Source: a bacterium
GTDB taxonomy: Bacteria; Patescibacteriota; Minisyncoccia; Minisyncoccales; PEYH01
DNA length: 7,796 nt
Direction: 5' to 3'
Assembly (NCBI GenBank): GCA_021161645.1
Contig: JAGHAC010000002.1
Span: 1-7,796, forward strand
The notes below the pieces were generated by a model, which did no database searches, was not told where the DNA came from, and saw only the letters and a program-made list of their open reading frames with translations. Below are positions 1 through 3,943 of this stretch, piece by piece; the first letter of the stretch is position 1; each line of letters opens with the position of its first letter. Made by a program: the position numbers and the translations under genes.

Positions 1-585
1 AAATATAACCGGAGAAAAGAAGAAAATCAATATCAAAACAAATATCATTCCATATTGAGATAATACAAATTTTATTTTATTTGCACTTGACGGCAGAAGA
101 GAAAAAAGAATATGAGAGCCGTCAAGTGGAGGAATAGGAATTAGATTAAAAACAGCCAAAATAAGATTTATCCAGACGACATAAGCCGCTAAAAATAATG
201 CTTGCTCATTTAGAAAAGATGATCCATATCTTATCAATGTACCAAAAATAATTGCCAGCATAATATTGCTTAAAGGACCAGCAGCGGAAACCTTTAGCTC
301 TCCATATTTTTTGTCTTTGAAATTATAAGGATTAACCGGCACCGGCTTTGCCCAGCCAAAAATTATCGCCGCACCTCCGGTAATTTTTGATAAAAATACC
401 AAAAATAAAGGAAGAATTATTGATCCTACTGGATCAAGATGGGCTATGGGGTTTAAAGTAAGACGACCTGCTAATTTGGCAGTAGGATCACCCAAAGAAT
501 AAGCTGCCCAACCATGCGCAGTTTCATGAATGATTACCGAAAACATCAAAATAAGAATAATAGCAATTATTTCTATCCCTGTCAT
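1..585 (-). CDS. M50 site-2-type zinc metalloprotease, C-terminus cut by window edge
   Basis: This is an integral membrane zinc protease of the site-2 protease/SpoIVFB-like group, which cuts substrates inside the membrane. The reading frame is open from the ATG at 585 to base 1, giving 195 residues with no stop, so the C-terminus lies outside the window. Residues 4-19 form a hydrophobic helix running into HETAH (20-24), the HExxH zinc motif with its catalytic Glu21. NPIAHLDPVGS (45-55) follows, and PPLDGSH (152-158) supplies the third zinc ligand, Asp155. Further hydrophobic segments lie near 56-66, 100-118, 130-150 and 173-194. These features match the short, PDZ-less M50 subfamily of about 200-220 residues. 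The substrate is unknown. There is no SD; a promoter whose -10 lies only nine bases upstream of the ATG suggests a leaderless transcript. The gene is divergent from rpmB. Confidence 0.93.
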   Translation of the reverse strand, partial: MTGIEIIAIILILMFSVIIHETAHGWAAYSLGDPTAKLAGRLTLNPIAHLDPVGSIILPLFLVFLSKITGGAAIIFGWAKPVPVNPYNFKDKKYGELKVSAAGPLSNIMLAIIFGTLIRYGSSFLNEQALFLAAYVVWINLILAVFNLIPIPPLDGSHILFSLLPSSANKIKFVLSQYGMIFVLILIFFFSPVIF

Positions 586-593
586 ATTGCTCA

Positions 594-622
594 ATTATAA
601 CAAAAAAACCTTGCCAAATCAA
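594..622 (-). promoter_or_regulatory. Sigma70-type promoter for the M50 protease, probably leaderless
   Basis: On the minus strand, TTGATT (622-617) and a perfect TATAAT (599-594) are separated by exactly 17 bases. Transcription would start 6-9 bases downstream of the -10, at about 588-585, which is at or next to the ATG (585-583). The mRNA would then have essentially no 5' leader, which fits the absent SD. The start point is predicted only. Confidence 0.55.
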
Positions 623-641
623 AAAAAATAAGATATATAAT
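611..641 (+). promoter_or_regulatory. Possible divergent promoter for rpmB-tRNA
   Basis: TTGCCA (611-616) and TATAAT (636-641) are separated by 19 bases, longer than the ideal 17. The -35 abuts that of the divergent protease promoter. If used, transcription starts near 648 and the whole 8-nt repeat block becomes the rpmB 5' leader. The -10 is perfect, but the spacer makes the assignment uncertain. Confidence 0.4.
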
Positions 642-760
642 AAGTTATCGAGTTATTGAATGATTAAGTTACCAAGTTATTGAGTAGCAACTTAAATCAC
701 TTAGTAACTTAGTCACTCGATCACTTGGTCACTTAGTCGCTCGATAACTCAATCATTTAA
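641..760 (+). repeat. 8-nt-periodic degenerate repeats arranged as a long inverted repeat
   Basis: The block splits into consecutive 8-mers. The left half reads taagttat, cgagttat, tgaatgat, taagttac, caagttat, tgagtagc. The right half reads tcacttag, taacttag, tcactcga, tcacttgg, tcacttag, tcgctcga, taactcaa, tcatttaa, which are diverged reverse complements of the left units. Folded as RNA, 649-688 can pair with 712-751 over about 40 positions, with mismatches and several G-U pairs, leaving a loop of roughly 23 nt at 689-711. The hairpin ends 18 nt before the rpmB start codon. Spacers are absent and units are degenerate, so this is a minisatellite-like element and not a CRISPR. Its function is unknown; a leader that affects rpmB translation or mRNA stability is an inference. 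Confidence 0.7.
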
Positions 761-769
761 CTTAAATCT

Positions 770-958
770 ATGGCAAAAATTTGTGATATCTGCGGTAAGC
801 AACCAACGGTTGGAAAAAAATACAAAAAACTGATGTCCCGCTACAATCCTTCAAAAACTAGACAACATCCCAACCTTCAAAAAGCAAAACTTCCATCAGG
901 TAAAACTATCAGGGTTTGTGCAAAGTGTAAAAAAAATCTTTATAAATTGATAAAATAA
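770..958 (+). CDS. rpmB: Large-subunit ribosomal protein bL28
   Basis: This is the 62-residue bL28 of the 50S ribosomal subunit. The N-terminus MAKICDICGKQPTVG, the central HPNLQKAKL and the C-terminal IRVCAKCKK match the family consensus, and 62 residues is its usual length. Cys5, Cys8, Cys50 and Cys53 form two CxxC pairs, so this is the zinc-binding (C+) version. Many bacterial paralogues have lost these cysteines. The protein is strongly basic, as expected for an rRNA-binding protein. The ATG at 770 is fixed by the conserved N-terminus. No SD precedes it; instead the start follows the 8-nt repeat hairpin by 18 nt. tRNA-Pro begins 9 nt after the stop with no terminator between, so the two are probably co-transcribed up to the terminator at 1041-1070. 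Confidence 0.95.
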   Translation: MAKICDICGKQPTVGKKYKKLMSRYNPSKTRQHPNLQKAKLPSGKTIRVCAKCKKNLYKLIK

Positions 959-967
959 AGAAAAGGG

Positions 968-1041
968 CGGGGTGTAGTCTAAAGGTAGGACGCGGGCATG
1001 GGGTGCCTGTAATCCGGGTTCGATTCCCGGCACCCCGACCA
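968..1041 (+). tRNA. tRNA-Pro (anticodon GGG), CCA encoded
   Basis: A full cloverleaf folds over 74 nt. The acceptor stem is cggggtg (968-974) with caccccg (1031-1037), discriminator A1038 and an encoded CCA (1039-1041). The D stem is gtct/ggac. The anticodon stem is cgggc (993-997)/gcctg (1005-1009) around a loop whose positions 34-36 are GGG (1000-1002), followed by G37. The T arm is ccggg-ttcgatt-cccgg (1014-1030). A C1-G72 first pair and G37 are both typical of bacterial proline tRNAs. The anticodon decodes CCC and CCU. The gene lies directly behind rpmB and ends at the first base of the terminator stem. Confidence 0.96.
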
Positions 1042-1070
1042 AAAAGAGGGCTAAAATTAGCCCTCTTTTT
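1041..1070 (+). terminator. Intrinsic terminator of the rpmB-tRNA unit
   Basis: A perfect 14-bp inverted repeat (1041-1054 with 1057-1070) has the core gagggcta/tagccctc and ends in five T residues. It starts immediately at the tRNA 3' end. It is symmetrical enough to work in both directions, so it would also stop minus-strand transcription reading through from the structured RNA at 1237-1624. Confidence 0.9.
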
Positions 1071-1177
1071 GGAAAAGGAATGGGCAAAAGTCGAAAGAAA
1101 CTCTCGGCCGAAAAACTATCTTTTAGAGTAAATTTTTTATGAGTGTCAGATCTCTGGTGCAGGACCTGAACAATTTC

Positions 1178-1227
1178 TTCTTTAATGATAAACTTCCTTT
1201 TTCTGAAGAAAGTCTATCATTAAAGAA
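1178..1227. repeat. Inverted repeat with 13-bp perfect arms
   Basis: The arms ttctttaatgata (1178-1190) and tatcattaaagaa (1215-1227) are exact reverse complements around a 24-nt centre, which can itself pair cttc (1193-1196) with gaag (1205-1208). The repeat lies just beyond the minus-strand terminator at 1237-1280. It lacks a GC-rich stem, so it is a poor terminator itself. It could be a processing signal, a backup stop or a small mobile-element remnant; nothing decides between these. The rest of 1071-1236 shows no supported gene. Confidence 0.5.
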
Positions 1228-1236
1228 AATAAATAT

Positions 1237-1280
1237 AAAAAGGGCGAGGAAGACAAGAATGCTTGTTGCTTCCTTCGCCC
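1237..1280 (-). terminator. Intrinsic terminator of the structured RNA
   Basis: On the minus strand gggcgaaggaag (1280-1269) pairs with cttcctcgccc (1252-1242) with a one-base bulge. Inside, acaag pairs with cttgt around a 4-nt loop, and TTTTT (1241-1237) follows. The plus-strand reading has no T-run after the stem, so the element is directional and places the RNA on the minus strand. Confidence 0.85.
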
Positions 1281-1292
1281 CTAAAACTTCTA

Positions 1293-1463
1293 CTAGTGGC
1301 TCGGACAAACCCGAGCCACCTCTCCCAAGCGGAGGGACTCGTGACCTCCCCGCTTACCTCCTTTTTCCTGCAAAGCCTCCTTACGGAGGCGTCGCAGGAG
1401 CTGCTCATGTTTATCGGCAGCCCGAGAGATTGCCGAGAGACGCGCACACCTCGCTGCTTTCAC
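1293..1463 (-). CDS. Possible small basic protein, 56 codons, GTG start (competes with ncRNA reading)
   Basis: A GTG at 1463-1461 is preceded at ideal spacing (6 nt) by AAAGGAGG (1477-1470), and the frame stays open for 56 codons to a TAG at 1295-1293. The peptide is arginine-rich (9 Arg, 5 Lys) with a likely helical centre around residues 17-34 (DKHEQLLRRLRKEALQEK) and Cys6 and Cys53. I recognise no family. The composition is odd: 61% G+C, and GC-ending codons such as CTC, CTG, CGC and CGG that the neighbouring lysine-rich genes avoid. The ORF coincides with strong RNA hairpins, which would give the same base bias without coding. No other gene in the window has such an SD. It may be a genuine small protein, a dual-function RNA, or chance; I lean to the RNA explanation. 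Confidence 0.25.
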   Translation of the reverse strand: MKAARCARLSAISRAADKHEQLLRRLRKEALQEKGGKRGGHESLRLGEVARVCPSH

Positions 1464-1630
1464 CTTTCACCTCCTTTCCAAAATCCGGAAATCTTCTGAG
1501 CTTAGGAAAAAATCTTCTATAAAAAGAATATGCTTTTTCCCAAAATTATTTCTTGACAAGAATAATCTTTACAAATTCTCCTTTCTTTTTATCTTTAATT
1601 TTAGAGAACTTACTTTATTTTGATATTGTT

Positions 1631-1659
1631 ATTATATCATATCGTCAAATTTCTGTCAA
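1631..1659 (-). promoter_or_regulatory. Perfect consensus sigma70 promoter of the structured RNA
   Basis: On the minus strand TTGACA (1659-1654) and TATAAT (1636-1631) are separated by exactly 17 bases, so both hexamers and the spacing match consensus. Transcription is predicted to start near 1624. This is the strongest promoter visible in the window and suggests abundant, probably constitutive expression, as for stable RNAs. Confidence 0.85.
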
Positions 1660-1806
1660 GGGTTTTACCTCTTTCCCATCATATTTGATTTCCCATTCTT
1701 TTCTTCTCAATATCTACATTATGCCACGCTATCCTCATTCGCTAACATCTCTTTTCACAGAATAATCGAGTCTCAGTACCCCAACCTAAAGAAATAGGCA
1801 ATTTAA
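1660..1806. other. Spacer upstream of the RNA promoter; no gene seen
   Basis: This AT-rich spacer lies between the RNA promoter and the terminator of the long minus-strand run. Only short open frames occur on either strand, without ribosome binding sites or recognisable motifs. A 19-codon minus-strand frame starting MRIAWHNVDIEKK is interrupted by a TGA shortly before the promoter; I cannot say whether it is a gene remnant. Confidence 0.4.
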
Positions 1807-1836
1807 AAAAAGAGGGATAATTCTGGCCCTCTTTTT
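1807..1836 (-). terminator. Terminator at the end of the long minus-strand gene run
   Basis: The 10-bp stem aaaaagaggg (1807-1816)/ccctcttttt (1827-1836) has a 10-nt loop. On the minus strand it reads gaggg..., with a T-tract after the second arm, so it can end transcription 91 nt past the DUF134 stop codon. It is also symmetrical in the other direction. Its arms have the same sequence as the outer arms of the terminator at 1041-1070. The 90 nt between it and DUF134 contain nothing else I can support. Confidence 0.75.
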
Positions 1837-1926
1837 AGCTTTTTTGGTTGCTTATCCAACAAGAACGGGTCTCATTGGTGATTGTATCACTGATGATTAT
1901 AAAAAATCTTCGCTTCTTTTACCTTT

Positions 1927-2205
1927 TCACTTCTTTACTATCTTGATAGCTTTACCGTGGATAAGCGCATCTGCTATTTTTTTTCTAGCGGAGAGTAAAA
2001 TTCTATTGAGGGTACTCTGTGATATTTTCATTTGTTTTGCGGCATCAACTTGATTGATATTCTTCAAGTCACATAACCTTAATGCCTCTAATTCGTCTGC
2101 CATTAAATTAACCTCTTCGAGCATTGATAAAGGAACTGCCCGGGGCTTGAAATAAGCCGCTTTTGGATCGAACATAACTTTTCTTGGTTTTTGTGGTCTT
2201 GGCAT
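1927..2205 (-). CDS. DUF134 (UPF0251) helix-turn-helix protein
   Basis: This 92-residue protein belongs to the DUF134/UPF0251 family, thought to bind DNA through a sigma70 region-4-like helix-turn-helix. Family hallmarks are the N-terminal MPRPQKPRKVMFDP, FKPRAVP (19-25), DELEALRLCDLKNINQVDAA (37-56) and the HTH-like segment around 51-76 containing MKISQSTLNRIL, ending in ARKKIADALIHGKAI. The length is that of the HTH core alone; many relatives carry a C-terminal NifX-type domain. Here that domain sits instead on the transporter at the start of the same run. The start is 6 nt after the upstream ATPase stop and has no SD, so translation is probably coupled. It is the last gene before the terminator. 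Autoregulation of the run is plausible but not shown by the sequence. Confidence 0.9.
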   Translation of the reverse strand: MPRPQKPRKVMFDPKAAYFKPRAVPLSMLEEVNLMADELEALRLCDLKNINQVDAAKQMKISQSTLNRILLSARKKIADALIHGKAIKIVKK

Positions 2206-2211
2206 AGATGA

Positions 2212-3087
2212 TTAAAATAAAACCTCTTTTAATTTCTGATAAATTTTAGTTATCTCCTCTTTGGCAGGTAGATCAGTTTCTATAATTGGCAATAATCTGC
2301 TAATTGCCTCAAAAATTCTTTTATCATAAGAAATCTTACCAAGAAAATTACTGCCTGCCCACCTTTTGATTTTTTTAAAATTGTTAATATTTGCATTCCA
2401 TTTATTAACAACTACAAAATATGGAATATGAAAATGGTCTACAACCGTTTTAACTTTTTTGAGATCAGTAAAACCAGAAAGAGTTGGCTCACCAACAAGA
2501 ATTACTAAATCAACATCCTTAAGAGCAGATATTACCGGGCACCCTCTACCAGGCGCTGAATCTATAATCATCAATTGATAATCAAAGCTCTCTGCACTGC
2601 TCTTAATCTCATCGACAACCTTCCCTGAACCGGTTTCCCCCGGTAATAAATATCCTGACACTAAAACAAATCCGTATTTTGTTCTTTTTATTCTAATCTC
2701 TCCGTTTTTTACAGGCATCATTTTAATCGCGCCTTCCGGACATAAAACTTCACACAGACCGCACCCCTCACAAAGAAAAGGATTAATTTCTACCCTGTTG
2801 TTTACTATCTTCATCGCCCCAAACTTACATTTACTAACACACTTCTGGCAATTTTTACATTTTCTATGATTTACTTTTGGTTTAAGGGAACTAAATATTG
2901 AAATTTTCTTTTCCCAATTCCTATCCTCGTTAAGCCAAATAGCCAGGTTGGGAGCATCAACATCACAATCTAAGGCAATAATTTTCTTTTCTTTAGAAAG
3001 TAAAATTGCCAAACTGGAAGCCAGCATACTCTTTCCCACTCCTCCCTTGCCTGAAACTATTGCTATTTTAAGTTTTTCCTTGCTCAT
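2212..3087 (-). CDS. MinD/ParA-type ATPase with inserted 2[4Fe-4S] ferredoxin domain (copy A)
   Basis: This 291-residue soluble protein belongs to the MinD superfamily with a bacterial-type ferredoxin inserted after the nucleotide-binding start. The deviant Walker A is GKGGVGKS (13-20), DCDVDAPN (40-47) carries switch I, and a Walker B-like IIDSAPG lies near 175. The insert has two complete CxxCxxCxxxC(P) motifs: Cys77/80/83/87 and Cys106/109/112/116. GRGCPVI and GEPTLSGFTDL further on are typical of this subgroup. The canonical Thr after the Walker A Ser is Met21 here, whereas the paralogue at 5969-6841 keeps Thr. Relatives act in Fe-S or metal-cofactor assembly or with NifX/ORP proteins; the partner here is inferred. 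The start ATG overlaps the stop of the upstream glycosylase as ATGA, so translation is likely coupled. Confidence 0.92.
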   Translation of the reverse strand: MSKEKLKIAIVSGKGGVGKSMLASSLAILLSKEKKIIALDCDVDAPNLAIWLNEDRNWEKKISIFSSLKPKVNHRKCKNCQKCVSKCKFGAMKIVNNRVEINPFLCEGCGLCEVLCPEGAIKMMPVKNGEIRIKRTKYGFVLVSGYLLPGETGSGKVVDEIKSSAESFDYQLMIIDSAPGRGCPVISALKDVDLVILVGEPTLSGFTDLKKVKTVVDHFHIPYFVVVNKWNANINNFKKIKRWAGSNFLGKISYDKRIFEAISRLLPIIETDLPAKEEITKIYQKLKEVLF

Positions 3088-3674
3088 TTAATTGTTTTTA
3101 AAATTTGAAAATCTCTTTTCAAAATTTCTTTCATATGAGGATTATAGGTAGCAACTGCTGGATGATAAAAAGGAATTATTTTAAGTTCCTGAAAAAGGTT
3201 TTGCACCCCAAAAACCATTCCATGAATTTTAGAAATCGGCTCCAATTTTTCTTTTAATCCATATTTCTCAAAAATATACCTCATTGAATATCTGCCAAGC
3301 GAACAAATAACCTTTGGGTTTATAATCTCAATCTGTCTTTCCAAATAGGGTGTACATAATGAAATTTCTTCGGGGTTTGGATCTCTATTCTCTAGGGGAC
3401 GGCATTTCAGAATATTTGTAATATAGACATCGCTTCTTTTAATTCCTACACTTGCCAAAAGTTCATCTAAAATTTTTCCTGCTGCCCCACAAAACGGCAC
3501 CCCTTGCTTATCTTCATTAAAACCCGGCGCCTCCCCAATAAACATAATTTTTGATTCAATATCCCCTTCTCCAAATACAGGATTGGTCCTTGTTAAATAA
3601 AGAGGGCATTGTTTGCAGCCCAAAACCTGCCTTTTAATTTCTTCTAATAGTTTTTGTTTTTCTTGAAAATTCAT
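3084..3674 (-). CDS. Family 4 uracil-DNA glycosylase, Fe-S
   Basis: This enzyme removes uracil from DNA to start base excision repair. It is 196 residues, the normal family 4 length. Motif A is GEAPGFNEDKQGVPFCGAAG (47-66) and motif B is YHPAVATYNP (170-179) with His171. TNILKCRPLENRDPNPEEI (86-104) is diagnostic. Cys20, Cys23, Cys91 and Cys107 are placed as the four ligands of the structural [4Fe-4S] cluster. The start ATG at 3674 fits the family; no SD is visible. The gene follows a 269-nt gap and overlaps the next ATPase by 4 nt. The enzyme is frequent in archaea, thermophiles and CPR bacteria. Its place in a metal/Fe-S gene run may be positional only, or may reflect its need for a cluster. 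Confidence 0.95.
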   Translation of the reverse strand: MNFQEKQKLLEEIKRQVLGCKQCPLYLTRTNPVFGEGDIESKIMFIGEAPGFNEDKQGVPFCGAAGKILDELLASVGIKRSDVYITNILKCRPLENRDPNPEEISLCTPYLERQIEIINPKVICSLGRYSMRYIFEKYGLKEKLEPISKIHGMVFGVQNLFQELKIIPFYHPAVATYNPHMKEILKRDFQILKTIK

Positions 3675-3690
3675 TTATTTAATAATGATA

Positions 3691-3845
3691 TTAGATCCAG
3701 CCGACAAGATAATAAACGCCTAAAATTATTACCGCCAAAGAAGCCAACAGAGTAATTCGGGTTACAGACTTAAAGAAAGTAACCCAAAGCCTAAGAATAA
3801 AAACAATAATTAGAAAAATTATAATCTTACCGAAAGAAAAAACAA
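3691..3845 (-). pseudogene. Possible frame-disrupted two-helix membrane peptide
   Basis: Reading from 3831 down to the TAA at 3693-3691, the minus strand gives a hydrophobic peptide with two likely membrane helices: IIIFLIIVFILRLWVTFF, a short basic turn KSVTR, then ITLLASLAVIILGVYYLVGW. This frame has no ATG, GTG or TTG start before the first helix. A TTG (3845-3843) sits 11 nt after AAGGAG (3862-3857) but is one frame off; the frames would join if the run of six T (3842-3837) had one more T. It may therefore be a real small gene with a sequencing or assembly indel, a decayed gene, a frameshifting site, or noise. I recognise no family. The rest of the 3675-3943 gap holds only a short palindrome, cttggt-t-accaag (3860-3872). 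Confidence 0.3.
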
Positions 3846-3943
3846 CGAAACAGACGCTCCTTGGTTACCAAGAAAATAAAAACCAAAGATGTTTTAAAGA
3901 AAACTCCTAAGCGGATCTTGCTCTAAATTCGGACACTAAAATC

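Larger units (their letters stand above)
1237..1624 (-). ncRNA. Unassigned structured RNA, about 390 nt, own promoter and terminator
   Basis: A perfect sigma70 promoter (1631-1659) and a hairpin plus U-run (1237-1280) bound this transcript on the minus strand. The 5' third is AT-rich. The 3' part is a GC-rich island; 1293-1463 is 61% G+C in an AT-rich window. It folds into successive hairpins: 1475-1491 (uuucc/ggaaa); 1414-1436 (ucggca/ugccga); 1367-1398 (ccugc/gcagg and gccucc/ggaggc, capped by a GUAA GNRA tetraloop on this strand only); 1327-1355 (aagcgg/ccgcuu); and 1296-1319 (9 bp guggcucgg/ccgagccac). A possible closing helix pairs uuccuaag (1508-1501) with uuuuagg (1286-1280). I looked for and did not find the conserved cores of RNase P RNA, tmRNA, SRP RNA or 6S RNA. 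No protein gene follows on this strand, so it is not an obvious riboswitch. The alternative is an mRNA for the 56-codon ORF at 1293-1463. Confidence 0.6.

Noticed and set aside
641..760. CRISPR-like array
   Set aside because: Units are 8 nt, degenerate, without spacers, and switch orientation in the middle; no cas genes are present.
896..1087. Minus-strand open frame containing GVPGIEPGLQAPHAR
   Set aside because: It is the antisense of tRNA-Pro and the rpmB end; this GIEPG peptide is a well-known false translation of tRNA genes.
1080..1142. 20-codon plus-strand ORF (MGKSRKKLSAEKL...) and an overlapping tag-like frame starting GCA (AKVERNSRPKNYLLE)
   Set aside because: The second frame resembles a tmRNA tag, but there is no tRNA-like 5' half, no pseudoknot region and no T arm nearby. 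The first is too short and lies downstream of a strong terminator with no promoter seen.
1139..1522. Plus-strand open frame of 127 codons
   Set aside because: It runs antisense through the hairpins and terminator of the minus-strand RNA, has no SD or recognisable domain, and owes its length to the local GC-rich, stop-poor sequence. Other frames here (1123-1308 and 1220-1447 minus, 1263-1499 plus) are shadows of the same region.
1237..1624. RNase P RNA, tmRNA, SRP RNA or 6S RNA
   Set aside because: The size and promoter fit rnpB or ssrA, but the conserved cores (GAGGAAAGUCC and ACAGAA of RNase P, GGUUCGA T arm of tmRNA, the SRP GGAAGGAAGCAGC-type loop, the 6S long bubble-stem) were not found by eye. 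A covariance-model search should still be done.
1553..2053. Plus-strand frames at 1553-1765 and 1844-2053
   Set aside because: Low-complexity hydrophobic translations of AT-rich spacer and of DUF134 antisense; no start signals.
3818..3845. Internal promoter for the glycosylase (minus strand TTGTTT...TATAAT)
   Set aside because: The -10 is perfect but the -35 matches only TTG with a 16-nt spacer, in very AT-rich DNA; too weak to annotate.
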